Origin: Acinetobacter portensis
Lineage (GTDB): Bacteria > Pseudomonadota > Gammaproteobacteria > Pseudomonadales > Moraxellaceae
Direction: 5' to 3'
Length of the DNA: 64,000 nt
Assembly (NCBI RefSeq): GCF_023158935.1
Contig: NZ_CP096120.1
Coordinates: forward strand, 1,612,001-1,676,000
In this document: positions 19,139 to 27,943 of the stretch, in pieces
Layout: each line of letters opens with the position of its first letter
How positions within the stretch are numbered: position 1 is the stretch's first letter
Notes under the pieces: model-generated
Seen by the model: only the letters and a program-made list of their open reading frames with translations
Databases searched by the model: none
Told to the model about the DNA's origin: nothing
Position numbers and translations under genes: made by a program

Positions 19139-20014
19139 TTAACCTGCTGAATAAAATACGCGATGTGCAATTTCAAAGGTTTTTAAATGTAGGGAAACCA
19201 ATTCTGGCAAAGGCTGATATCCACCCGCCATAACAAACATAATTGGAATGTTATGTCTTTTGGCTAAACTAAAAACTAACTCTTCACGTTTTTCGATAAG
19301 TTCAGTCGTTAACCATTTTGAACCAAATGGATCATGTTGATGACAATCCATTCCTGCTTGATAAACAATAATATCGGCTTGCCAATCAATTGCACGTTGA
19401 AAAGCCTCATAAATAGCCATGGTATATTGAGCAAAATTACCTGAGGTTTTATGTATAAGATGTGACGCCGAGCGCTCATTTGCAGTTACGCCAAGTGGAA
19501 ATCCATAAATTGAAAAGTTAAATAAATTGTCAATTCAGCTTGCCAACTCTACAGTGCCATCTCCCATGTGCTGATCGCAATCTAAAACAAAAACTCGCTT
19601 AGATGGAAAGGCTTTTGCAATGAGTGCTAAACCATTAAAAGTACAAAATGAACCACCAAAGTCGTATGTTGCATGATGAAAACCCTGAGCAATATTGGCT
19701 GAAATTCCATGCTCAAATGCTAATTCTGCTGCCCGAATTTGACCTGCATTAATACTTAGTACTGCATTCTTTAACTGCTCACACCACGGCTTAAACCCGG
19801 CTATTGTTGCTAATTTTGTTGGCTCACCTGTTAAGACCGCATTTACGTATTTTTCTGAATGAATTTCATAAAGCAAATTACAATCTAAATCATCAGGCTC
19901 ATGAAATTTTACAAAATCACCTAATGAAAGTTGATCTGCAATTGCTTTAAGTTTTTCCATACTATTGGTATGTGTATGCGCAAAATATTTTGGAGAATAG
20001 CAAACATTAAGCAT
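19139..20014 (-). pseudogene. Histone deacetylase-family protein, split by an in-frame TGA
   Basis: This is a 292-codon frame of the class II HDAC/acetylpolyamine amidohydrolase family, broken by one TGA at 19535-19537. The upstream 159 codons hold the GFHHATYDFGGSF block and the zinc-site motif DCDQHMGDGT. The downstream part continues in the same frame with IDNLFNFSIYGFPLG, the third zinc ligand in YQAGMDCHQHDPFG and the MAGGY block. A normal protein should span both. No length change is present, so a single substitution explains the break. The adjacent gene has the same kind of lesion. It is a recent pseudogene or a base-call error. Confidence 0.85.
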
Positions 20015-20025
20015 TTTACTTCTCC

Positions 20026-21000
20026 TTATAGTTGAGCCTTTGCCACATCAATCAATTGACTAAGCTGTGTTGTATCTGGGCTAAATAAACCATTTACAAC
20101 TTGTTGATCATAATGCGTACTAAATGCACGTTTACGATTCTCAGGTGAAATTGCTAATGTCGTTAAGCGTAAAAACCAAAAGCCTGGAAACTCCGTATAA
20201 GGAATAACAAACCCTTTAAATTGCTTATTTAGGCGCTTATTTTGAATTTGTTCAACATCATAATTTACAGAAAACAATGATCCCGCAGGGATACGAATAC
20301 CATTCATCACTAAAGTTTGTAAGCTTATACATGAATGATTATCCCCCATATTCACTTTTTCCATGAGCAATGGACGATCATATTCATCAACAATGATATT
20401 AATTTGACCATGGCGTAATATCGTACCGTGAGCAATTTTTAGAAAGAATTTTTCTGCCAATGGACATGAACCAACCTTAGGCTTCTCAACCAAAGATTTG
20501 AGTTCGATCAGCTGAGATGTTTCGGGTAAAATAGGTAAAATAACATCCGCAAGCATTTGGCATAAAACTTTACTTTCTTCTAATTCGACCTTTTCATAAC
20601 ATTTGCGTAATGAAGACTGTATATGCGCTTGCTGTTTTAAGTTCAATACATAATCATCTTCTTTAGGTTGATTATTTAAGAATTCATCTACATCTGAATT
20701 TTGATCCAAATTTCGCCAATTTGAAATTTCTAATCCATACAAAGACTTATTATCTAAAATTTTTCGAACACTTTTCTATGAATAATCTTTAAAAATTTTA
20801 AGATCTGTTAAATCTTTTTCCTGACGAGAAAAATTCACATAATCGGCAAGTAAACGTGTGGCTTGTGTATAACCACACCCCCGACGCTCTGTTTGATGGC
20901 TAAAATGCTCATTCAACATTTCTGTAAACTTATCTGATAATGGAAAAACATTATCCTGAAAAGTTTTTACAACTTCGTGATCTATTCCCATAAGTATCAC
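20026..21000 (-). pseudogene. Hypothetical protein gene, split by an in-frame TAG
   Basis: A 325-codon frame runs from the ATG at 21000 to the stop at 20026 with a single TAG at 20776-20778. The first 74 codons include RRGCGYTQATRLLADYV, and the rest includes GTILRHGQINIIVDEYDRP and YTEFPGFWFLRLTTLAIS. I do not recognise the family. It has no signal peptide or membrane helix, and appears to be a soluble alpha/beta protein. The distal piece could only be made from a non-ATG start. It is 11 bp upstream of the HDAC gene, probably co-transcribed, and both are interrupted. Confidence 0.75.
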
Positions 21001-21809
21001 TATCTCTAAATTATGCTTTTATTATAAATTTGGATTGATAAAAACAACTTCATAATTCAAGCTATTTGATTAATCAATATTCGATCAGCACCAAGTTTCA
21101 ATAAATCTAAGCAATTGAATATATTAATTTAAATATTATTAAAATTTTAATTGATGCGTAATCACACATCTTATTTTTATATATTTAATTCCCCCCTTAT
21201 AGAATAGACTTCCGTCATAAATCAAAAAACGTACAATTTATTTGATCTTAAATTAATCAGCAAAATTATTTAATCCAAGGGATAATCCTTGGATGAAATT
21301 CAAAGATATTCAAAAATTATCAGACGTTAAGTTTCGTAGGCTTACCGGTGTTAGTTGGGCTACATTTAACCTCATGTTGGCCGAGCTAAATAAGGAGTTA
21401 CCTTGTCATATTGGTAAAGGACGACCACATAAATTACCGTTGGAAGATCGTTTGCTCTTATGTATAGAATATTGGAGAGAATATCGAACATTTTTCCATC
21501 TTGGTATGAGTTACGGTGTATCTGAAACGAGTGCAATTCGTATCACACGCGTTATTGAAGATACCTTAATCCGTTCTGGAAAATTTAACTTGCCAAAACA
21601 ACTTCCTAATCGAGATGAAGTGGATTGGGAAGTTGTTGTGATTGATGCAACTGAAATATTAGTTCAACGTCCAAAAAAAACAGAAGAAATGGTATAGCGG
21701 TAAAAAAAAGCGACATACCTTTAAATTTCAGCTATCTATGCACTATACAACAGGTGAAATACTGAGTGTATGTGGAAGTCATGGAAGCATGCATGATTTT
21801 AAAATAGGC

Positions 21810-21842
21810 TCTAGACTAGCAGAATAGATATGTTAGTCTAGA
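21810..21842 (+). other. Inverted repeat between the IS end and its transposase start
   Basis: TCTAGACTA inside the left terminal repeat (21810-21818) pairs perfectly with TAGTCTAGA (21834-21842), ending 3 bp before the transposase ATG at 21846. In RNA read through from outside, this hairpin would cover the ribosome-binding region. Confidence 0.65.
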
Positions 21843-21845
21843 ATC

Positions 21846-22508
21846 ATGATAGAAAACAGTAAATTAAGTCACTATAAGATTAAAAAAATTATTCAGTGCT
21901 TTTGCATTGATATTCCTGCTTCTAAAACAGCCTTATTGCTTAACTTGAACCGTAATACCATCAACTATTGGTACATGCTTTTTAGAGAAGCAATCTACGA
22001 TCATCAAACAGATTTAAGAGCAAAGTTTGTAGGTTCTATTGAAGTTGATGAGAGCTATTTTGGAGCAAAAAGACAACGTGGTTTTCATGGGAAATTGAAG
22101 CGAGGTCGAGGTACTTTAAAACAACCTGTATTTGGAATATTTGAAAGGAATGGTCGAGTTTATACAGAAATAGTCCCTGATTGTAAAAAGACTACATTAC
22201 AACAAGTTATCTTAGGTAAAGTTGCACTTGAAAGTGTAATTTATAGTGATGGTTGGCGTGGATACAATGGTTTGGTAGATGTTGGTTACTCAAAGCATTT
22301 TAGAGTAAATCATGGAGCGAATGAATTTGCCAGAGGACAATGTCATATAAATGGAATAGAATCATTCTGGAGCTTTTGTAAAAGAAGGCTAGCAAAGTTC
22401 AACGGTATATCAAAAGAGTATTTTGATTATCATCTTAAAGAAACAGAATGGCGTTGGATGAGGGAGCCTAATGAGCTAGCAACAGAGTTGTGGGACCTCA
22501 TTAGGTAA
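21846..22508 (+). CDS. IS1595-family transposase (ISXO2-like DDE)
   Basis: The 220-aa intact transposase has an N-terminal helix-turn-helix (ASKTALLLNLNRNTINYWY). The ISXO2-like catalytic domain shows VDESYFGAKR, KQPVFGIFERNGRVYTEIV, VIYSDGWRGYNGL, and HINGIESFWSFCKRRLAKFNG with the later acidic residue. Typical of the IS1016 group, it lacks the zinc-ribbon N-terminus of larger IS1595 relatives. It is the only gene of the 732-bp element nested in the IS5-family copy. Confidence 0.92.
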   Translation: MIENSKLSHYKIKKIIQCFCIDIPASKTALLLNLNRNTINYWYMLFREAIYDHQTDLRAKFVGSIEVDESYFGAKRQRGFHGKLKRGRGTLKQPVFGIFERNGRVYTEIVPDCKKTTLQQVILGKVALESVIYSDGWRGYNGLVDVGYSKHFRVNHGANEFARGQCHINGIESFWSFCKRRLAKFNGISKEYFDYHLKETEWRWMREPNELATELWDLIR

Positions 22509-22910
22509 AACTAAGTGCAAATCTGCTAGTCTAGAGCCTAAAATATTTAAAAAAAGCATGAGGAAATTAAAATTTAAGCCCTTTTTTATCGTTGATAAGG
22601 GGTATTTAGGGATAAAGAAATTGGGTTTTGGATGCCTCATGCCATCTAAAGCAAAGAAAACTGAAAAACTAGATTCTGAATTAAAAAAGTTAAATAAAGA
22701 GATTGGTCGTAGACGAATTCAAGTAGAGCATGTATTTGGAAGGATGAAATGTTTTAAGATTTTATCTTGTGTATATAGAAATCGTCGTAAACGATTAAAC
22801 CTGCGGTTTAATTTACTTGCTGGCATATACAATTTAGATTGGGTGAAAGATAAACAATTAAATTGGTTGAAAAATGATTTATGAAGGAAGTCTAATGTTC
22901 ACTATAAAGA

Positions 22911-22960
22911 ATTTTAAATATATCAAAGTTTGTTCAAATACTTGGTCTACTGTTTGGTCG
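22911..22960 (-). pseudogene. Degenerate copy of the tmk 3' end
   Basis: Read on the minus strand, this 46-bp stretch encodes QTVDQVFEQTLIYLK, matching QTADQVFEQALAYLK at the C-terminus of the intact tmk (23479-23524). I count 40 of 46 identical bases. The two copies are direct repeats flanking the PaaI-type thioesterase gene. The sequence just downstream on the minus strand also resembles the tmk terminator, now split by the IS5-family element. Confidence 0.7.
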
Positions 22961-22990
22961 TTATTCCATTCCTATATTTAGTTATTATAT

Positions 22991-23398
22991 TTAAGGAATG
23001 GCATAGGTCGCTGTTACATGTGCAACAGGATCATCCATACCCATCGAATAAATCCAGACTTCCCCTACAATTAGACTGCGCCCGACTTTTATTAAACGAC
23101 ACTCGCCTTTCAAATTTTGATTACCTACAGGTTTTCGTAAAAAATTAATATTTAAACTGGTTGTTACTGCTAAAGCAATAATACCTATTTCACCTAAAAT
23201 TGCGACATAAAGTGCTAAATCTGCAAGCGTCATCATCGTAGGGCCAGATACCGTTCCACCAGGTCTGAGCTGTTCCTGATCAACTTTATAAATCAGGCGA
23301 GAGCCTTTCGAAAAGACATCTTCAATTTCACAATTAACCAAACTTTGTGGAAAATCATGTTTTAAAAATTCAATAATTTCCGCTTTATTACTTTTCAT
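22991..23398 (-). CDS. PaaI-family hotdog thioesterase
   Basis: The 135-aa protein has the PaaI/YigI hotdog arrangement: the conserved RPGGTVSGPTMMTLADLA (Gly-rich turn and catalytic acidic residue region), then ALAVTTSLNINFLRKP, and a C-terminal HVTATYAIP strand. It should hydrolyse a hydroxyphenyl- or acyl-CoA ester; the substrate is unknown. It lies between the tmk terminator and a degenerate second tmk end, so it may have arrived by recombination. The terminator hairpin sits immediately before its ATG. Confidence 0.85.
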   Translation of the reverse strand: MKSNKAEIIEFLKHDFPQSLVNCEIEDVFSKGSRLIYKVDQEQLRPGGTVSGPTMMTLADLALYVAILGEIGIIALAVTTSLNINFLRKPVGNQNLKGECRLIKVGRSLIVGEVWIYSMGMDDPVAHVTATYAIP

Positions 23399-23405
23399 TG
23401 TTATT

Positions 23406-23442
23406 AAAAAATCCCTTATAGAATCTTTACTATAAAGGATTT
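23406..23442 (-). terminator. Terminator of tmk, overlapping the leader of the thioesterase gene
   Basis: AAATCCTTTATAG pairs with CTATAAGGGATTT (minus-strand reading; one mismatch) and is followed by a T-run. The T-run ends only about 5 bp before the thioesterase ATG, and the only purine-rich GGGA is inside the stem. Confidence 0.75.
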
Positions 23443-23470
23443 AATGAAATAGCTAGATATTAAAATTTGA

Positions 23471-24076
23471 CTATGCAGATTTTAAATATGCCAAAGCTTG
23501 TTCAAAAACTTGATCTGCTGTTTGCGTCGCATCTAAACGCTTAATACGTTCAGGATGACGCTCTGCTAGAGTTGCATAACCCGTTCTTACTTTCTCAAAG
23601 AAAGTAACTTTCTCTTGTTCAAAGCGATCAAGTGCGCCACGCTCTCTTGCACGAGTCATACCAATTTCAATAGGCGCATCTAGCCAAAATGTAAAATCTG
23701 GCATACGCGTTACAAAGTTTTCATTTAAAAGTACAAGTTTCTCCTGGCTTAAACCTCGACCTGCACATTGGTAAGCAAAACTTGCATCTGTAAAGCGATC
23801 GCAAAGTACCGTTTTTCCTGCATTTAAAGCAGGTATCACCACCAAATCTAAATGCTGCGCTCGTGCTGCATACATCAACAAAAGTTCTGTGTCATTACAC
23901 ATTTTTTCTTCGTGATTTACAGACAACAATAGCGAACGAATTTGTTCTGCCATTGGTGTTCCACCCGGCTCACGGGTAAGTACAATATCTTTATTTTGTT
24001 GTTCTAAATATTCATAAATACGGCGAATTAACGTTGTTTTACCAACACCTTCTGTCCCTTCAAAACTAATAAACAT
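23471..24076 (-). CDS. tmk: Thymidylate kinase
   Basis: Tmk phosphorylates dTMP to dTDP for DNA synthesis. The 201-aa enzyme starts with MFISFEGTEGVGKTTLIRR (P-loop), has the REPGGTPMAEQIR dTMP-binding block, CDRFTDASFAYQ, and a LID region RARERGALDRFEQE. It is downstream of mltG by 12 bp, the conserved pabC-mltG-tmk order. Its last codons are repeated in degenerate form 0.5 kb away. Confidence 0.97.
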   Translation of the reverse strand: MFISFEGTEGVGKTTLIRRIYEYLEQQNKDIVLTREPGGTPMAEQIRSLLLSVNHEEKMCNDTELLLMYAARAQHLDLVVIPALNAGKTVLCDRFTDASFAYQCAGRGLSQEKLVLLNENFVTRMPDFTFWLDAPIEIGMTRARERGALDRFEQEKVTFFEKVRTGYATLAERHPERIKRLDATQTADQVFEQALAYLKSA

Positions 24077-24088
24077 TTTTATTCCTCA

Positions 24089-25141
24089 TTATTTAGATCT
24101 GATGACAGCCAAATATTCTTGAACCGCACGATTATGGTCAGCTAAATTACTGGTAAATTTATGACCGCCTTTTCCTGTTGCCACAAAATAAATATTGTCT
24201 GAATTATCTGGATGCAACACCGCTTCAATTGCTTTTTTACTTGGCAAAGAAATTGGCGTTGGCGGTAAACCATTAATTCTATAGGTATTGTATGGCGTCA
24301 TTGTGCGTAAATCATTACGTGTAATATTACCTTTGTAACGATCACCCATTCCATAAATAACGGTTGGATCTGTTTGCAGACGCATCCCCAATTTTAAACG
24401 ACGTTCAAATACACCTGAAACTTGTGCAAGCTCGCTATCTACATTGGTTTCTTTTTCAATAATTGAAGCCATAATCAGCACTTCATATTTATTTTTATAA
24501 GGCAGATTCTCTTCTCTATTTTCCCACGCCTCATCTAAAGCTCGCATTTGACGTTTATATAAATCGAGTAAAATGGTTTTATCAGACTCGCCTTTATCAT
24601 AGAAATACGTATCTGGCGCAAATAAGCCTTCAGGGTGGTCAAAAGGAATATCTAAAGCTTTTAAAATTTCTGCATTTGATAAATGACTCACTTCATTTTT
24701 AACCAAAGGATTTTTTCGAAGTGAGTTAATTAAATCCTTAAAAGTGGTTCCCTCAATGACTTGAACACGATTCATGTCCGCATTATCAATATTAGAAATC
24801 ATATCTAATACTTGACGCACACTCATGCCTTTACGAACTTCATAAACACCTGCTTTTAAAGTGTCATGAATCATAAACTTTTGATAAAGCTTCAATACAA
24901 TTGGGAAATTTACTTTGCCTTCATGCGCTAAATCGTCAATAAGACCTGTGTAAGTATCGCCATTGCTAATAATAAGTCTTTGTTTTGGAGCATCTACAGG
25001 ATAATCCTTAAATAGACTACTCCAAAGTACACCCGCCACTACAACAGCACAAAAAAGGGCTGTCATTAAAATAGTTTTAGCTGAAACGACTGATGATGAT
25101 TTTGTCGTTTTCTTTTTAACTTTTGGCTTTGGTTTAGACAT
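24089..25141 (-). CDS. mltG: Endolytic murein transglycosylase MltG
   Basis: MltG cuts nascent glycan strands at the inner membrane and so sets strand length. The 350-aa protein has a cytoplasmic Lys-rich N-terminus (KPKPKVKKKTTKSS), one membrane helix (about 22-44), a LysM-like part, and the YceG catalytic domain with Glu in MASIIEKETNVDSE and the NTYRINGLPPTPISLPSK block. It begins one base from the end of pabC, so the two are translationally coupled. Confidence 0.95.
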   Translation of the reverse strand: MSKPKPKVKKKTTKSSSVVSAKTILMTALFCAVVVAGVLWSSLFKDYPVDAPKQRLIISNGDTYTGLIDDLAHEGKVNFPIVLKLYQKFMIHDTLKAGVYEVRKGMSVRQVLDMISNIDNADMNRVQVIEGTTFKDLINSLRKNPLVKNEVSHLSNAEILKALDIPFDHPEGLFAPDTYFYDKGESDKTILLDLYKRQMRALDEAWENREENLPYKNKYEVLIMASIIEKETNVDSELAQVSGVFERRLKLGMRLQTDPTVIYGMGDRYKGNITRNDLRTMTPYNTYRINGLPPTPISLPSKKAIEAVLHPDNSDNIYFVATGKGGHKFTSNLADHNRAVQEYLAVIRSK

Positions 25142-25142
25142 A

Positions 25143-25964
25143 TTAGAGAATCTGGTTTAATTGAAGATGGTGAAATAAATCAATACAAGCTTGCGTATTT
25201 AACTGTTCAGTATTCAATTCTGTCACTATTTTCATAGGACTCAATGCATTGCAGAAAAATAGGCTTTGAATATTTGGAATTTCATTCTGATCTATACGGC
25301 GTTGCTCACAAGAGATTCCTTGTTGCTTCATGCGCTGAAGAATTTCCGTGCGCATAATACCATGAACGCCATTATAGCGAAGTTCTGGTGTAATCCACGT
25401 GTTGTTTATTCGCACAAAGCAATTACTGCTCACACCTTCAATCACAGAACCTTGAATATCAGTTACTAAAGCTTCTGCCCATTTTTTTTCATCTGCTTCT
25501 TTTTTTAAGAGCACTTGTTCTAAACGATTTAAGCTTTTCACGCCAACCAAATTTGGTGCAAGCAAACCAATAGATTGCGTTAAAACACCTGCTTGTATTA
25601 ATTCGTACTGAAAGTCTTGAGTTTCTTTAGAATAAAAATAAAACCAAAAATCCGCTTCATGCTCAGGCAAGCTATATCCACGTTGCCCTTCACCTCTGCT
25701 TATTACAATTTTAAAAGTTCCATTTAAAGTTTGATGTTCTAGTTTTAACTTTTCTATACTTTGATTAATTAGTTTTAAATTGACATTTAAATGAAGTTTT
25801 TCACACGCAAGCTTTAAGCGCGCTAAATGTAAGTCTTCTAGTTCAATGACATTGTTTCGAATACGACCTGTGGTAAAACAACCATCACCATAATGAAATG
25901 CACGATCTAGCAATGAAATATCTAAAACTGGTTGAGCATTTTTAAAACATTGCATATATCGCAT
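25143..25964 (-). CDS. pabC: 4-amino-4-deoxychorismate lyase
   Basis: This PLP-dependent fold-type IV enzyme makes p-aminobenzoate for folate. The 273-aa protein shows DRAFHYGDGCFTTGRI, the PLP lysine in GVKSLNRLEQVLLKKEAD, the VIEGVSSNCFVR block and a C-terminal NALSPMKIV. The partner genes mltG and tmk follow on the same strand, a common arrangement. Confidence 0.93.
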   Translation of the reverse strand: MRYMQCFKNAQPVLDISLLDRAFHYGDGCFTTGRIRNNVIELEDLHLARLKLACEKLHLNVNLKLINQSIEKLKLEHQTLNGTFKIVISRGEGQRGYSLPEHEADFWFYFYSKETQDFQYELIQAGVLTQSIGLLAPNLVGVKSLNRLEQVLLKKEADEKKWAEALVTDIQGSVIEGVSSNCFVRINNTWITPELRYNGVHGIMRTEILQRMKQQGISCEQRRIDQNEIPNIQSLFFCNALSPMKIVTELNTEQLNTQACIDLFHHLQLNQIL

Positions 25965-26216
25965 ATCCCATAAATCTTTAGATGTTGAACCTGTTTAGAA
26001 ATGACCAATTCATTTCTTACTTACACATACATTTAACTAAGCTATTTTTGCCTGATATTCACATATTATTCAAACAATTTTAAAAATAAGCATTTTTTAC
26101 ACGCACTTACTTTATCTTTTTTTTTCATATAAAATTCATTTTAAATTATTTTTTCTGCATAAAGATAATCGCTATTCTGCACCCATGTTTAAAACATTAA
26201 TAATATTGAGGTTGTC

Positions 26217-27230
26217 ATGAGTGTTTCATCAAAATTAAAACTAGGTTTACTTGCCGCTGTCATTTCTGCAACTTCATTTTCTGTTGCTGCGAAAGACTTT
26301 TTAAACGTGTCTTATGATCCAACTCGTGAATTATACGAAGACGTAAACAAGCAGTTTGGAAAATACTGGGAAAGCCGTACAGGTCAAAAAATTAACTTCA
26401 AACAATCACACGGCGGTTCGGGCAAACAAGCACGTGCTGTAATTGATGGTTTAGATGCTGACGTTGTGACTTTAGCTTTAGCAGCAGATATTGATGTAAT
26501 TGCAGAAAAAGCAAAATTATTACCTTCAGATTGGCAGAAAAAACTTCCTCAAAACTCGACACCTTATACATCTACAATTGTTTTCTTGGTGCATAAAGGC
26601 AACCCTAAAGGCATTAAAGATTGGGGAGACTTAGTTAAACCAAATGTTGGCATTATTACACCTAACCCTAAAACTTCAGGTGGCGCACGTTGGAACTATT
26701 TAGCCGCTTGGGCTTGGGCAAAACATCAAGCAGGTGGAAATGATCAAACTGCTCAAGAATTTGTACGTAAAATTTATAAAAATACAAAAGTACTCGATTC
26801 TGGCGCACGTGGTTCAACCACAACATTTGCAGAACGTGGTATTGGCGATGTTCTACTTGCATGGGAAAACGAAGCACATTTAGCAATTCGTGAACAACCA
26901 GGTAAGTTTGAAATTGTGACACCATCTCTTTCAATTTTGGCAGAACCACCTGTTGCTATTGTAGAAAAGAATGCTGCGAAAAAAGGCAATTTAAACTTAG
27001 CAAAAGGCTATTTAAATTACTTGTACTCACCTGCAGGTCAAGAAATTGCTGCACGTAACTTTTATCGTCCACGTAATACAACAACTTTAGCCAAATATAA
27101 AACCACTTTTAGACCATTAAAACTTGTAACGATTGATAAAGAGTTTGGTGGCTGGGAAAAAGTTCAAAAAGCGCACTTTGAAAATGGCGGTGTGTTCGAT
27201 CAAATTGTTAAAGCAAATAGCGCGAAGTAA
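26217..27230 (+). CDS. sbp: Sulfate/thiosulfate-binding periplasmic protein
   Basis: The 337-aa substrate-binding component of the sulfate ABC importer has a signal peptide ending SFSVAA. The mature protein holds the family blocks [30 protein letters not shown] (sulfate-binding loop), [17 protein letters not shown], and [13 protein letters not shown]. It heads a plus-strand cluster with cysT, cysW, cysA and cysB. Sbp and CysP are not distinguishable by eye, so the symbol is a best choice. Confidence 0.92.
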   Translation: MSVSSKLKLGLLAAVISATSFSVAAKDFLNVSYDPTRELYEDVNKQFGKYWESRTGQKINFKQSHGGSGKQARAVIDGLDADVVTLALAADIDVIAEKAKLLPSDWQKKLPQNSTPYTSTIVFLVHKGNPKGIKDWGDLVKPNVGIITPNPKTSGGARWNYLAAWAWAKHQAGGNDQTAQEFVRKIYKNTKVLDSGARGSTTTFAERGIGDVLLAWENEAHLAIREQPGKFEIVTPSLSILAEPPVAIVEKNAAKKGNLNLAKGYLNYLYSPAGQEIAARNFYRPRNTTTLAKYKTTFRPLKLVTIDKEFGGWEKVQKAHFENGGVFDQIVKANSAK

Positions 27231-27254
27231 TGCACTGAGTTAAGGAGCAAGATC

Positions 27255-27863
27255 ATGACACATACCGTAATTGTTCCAGGTGTTGGTGGTAGTGAACACA
27301 ACCATTGGCAATCTATATTACAAAGACAGCTCATGTCATCTTGCTCTCGCGTTCAACAAAGCAATTGGAATTTACCCATTTTAAAAGACTGGGTTGCAGA
27401 GTTTGTTAAAACTGTTGCACCAATTAAAGATGATATTCAAATTGTTGCACATAGTTTTGGTTGCTTAACGACTGTTGCTGCATTAGCACAACATCCTGAA
27501 CTAAATAGCAAAGTGAAAAACTTAGTTTTAGTTGCACCTGCAAACCCTGCACGTTTTGGAAATGCAGGCTTTGCACGAGATAGCCAAAACGACTATCAAG
27601 CTTATTTTCATCAGTTAAAGATACTTGCGCCAACACATTTAATTATTAGTGAAAATGATCCGTGGTTAGAATTTCAAGATGCTTTGCAATTAGCTAAGGC
27701 TTGGAATTTAAACCCCGTGAACTTGGGTCAAGTTGGACATATTAATGTTGCATCTGGTTTTGGTGCTTTTCCTGAGTTAGAAAAATATCTCATTTCAGAA
27801 AAGCCACCGAAACATATCAATATTTCTGATGTAAACAAGTATTTTTTTAAATTTGCTATTTAA
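27255..27863 (+). CDS. RBBP9/YdeN-family serine hydrolase
   Basis: This 202-aa alpha/beta hydrolase has the nucleophile in AHSFGCLTT, the front block VIVPGVGGSEHNHWQS typical of RBBP9/YdeN, an Asp in SENDPWLEF and the catalytic His in GQVGHINVASG. The substrate is unknown. It lies 24 bp after sbp and before cysT, inside the sulfate cluster, so a link to sulfur metabolism (for example a sulfur ester) is possible but inferred. Confidence 0.88.
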   Translation: MTHTVIVPGVGGSEHNHWQSILQRQLMSSCSRVQQSNWNLPILKDWVAEFVKTVAPIKDDIQIVAHSFGCLTTVAALAQHPELNSKVKNLVLVAPANPARFGNAGFARDSQNDYQAYFHQLKILAPTHLIISENDPWLEFQDALQLAKAWNLNPVNLGQVGHINVASGFGAFPELEKYLISEKPPKHINISDVNKYFFKFAI

Positions 27864-27943
27864 AGCCTGCAAACTATGCTTGTTTTCAATTTATTTATTT
27901 CACTGACTCATTTTAGTCAGTTCTCTCTTTTTGAGGAGTAATC

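Larger units (their letters stand above)
21807..22538 (+). mobile_element. IS1595-family (IS1016-like) insertion sequence, 732 bp
   Basis: Perfect 17-bp terminal inverted repeats GGCTCTAGACTAGCAGA (21807-21823 and, reversed, 22522-22538) are flanked by direct repeats TAAAATA (21800-21806 and 22539-22545). Deleting the element and one repeat restores the IS5 transposase reading frame exactly, which proves the boundaries. The family normally makes 8-bp duplications; only 7 bp match here. The intact single ORF and identical ends suggest a recent, possibly active insertion. Confidence 0.93.
21293..22884 (+). pseudogene. IS5-family transposase, disrupted by a nested IS
   Basis: Codons 1-134 carry the helix-turn-helix part and the first DDE Asp in VVVIDATE. 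At the run of eight A at 21673-21680 the frame must shift by one base (+1 or -2) to continue as QKKWYSGKKKRHTFKFQ, the usual IS5 sequence. That could be programmed shifting or a mutation. The frame is then cut at SMHDFKI by the inner element and resumes at 22546 with FKKSMRKLKFKP, VDKGYLG and the catalytic Glu in VEHVFGRMKCFKIL. No intact transposase can be made from this copy. Confidence 0.85.
21207..22892 (+). mobile_element. IS5-family (IS427-like) insertion sequence, itself interrupted
   Basis: Terminal inverted repeats GACTTCCGTCATAAATCA (21207-21224) and its near-exact complement (22875-22892, 17 of 18 bases) are flanked by a TA on each side. Removing the inner element plus one 7-bp repeat leaves about 947 bp, a normal size for the IS427 group. 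The insertion point lies between CTTATAG (21196-21202) and CTATAAAG (22902-22909), which look like the two arms of a terminator stem similar to the one after tmk. Confidence 0.85.

Noticed and set aside
19535..19537. TGA read as selenocysteine in the HDAC-like gene
   Set aside because: The family is not known to use selenocysteine, no suitable stem-loop follows, and the neighbouring gene is broken by TAG, which argues for simple nonsense changes.
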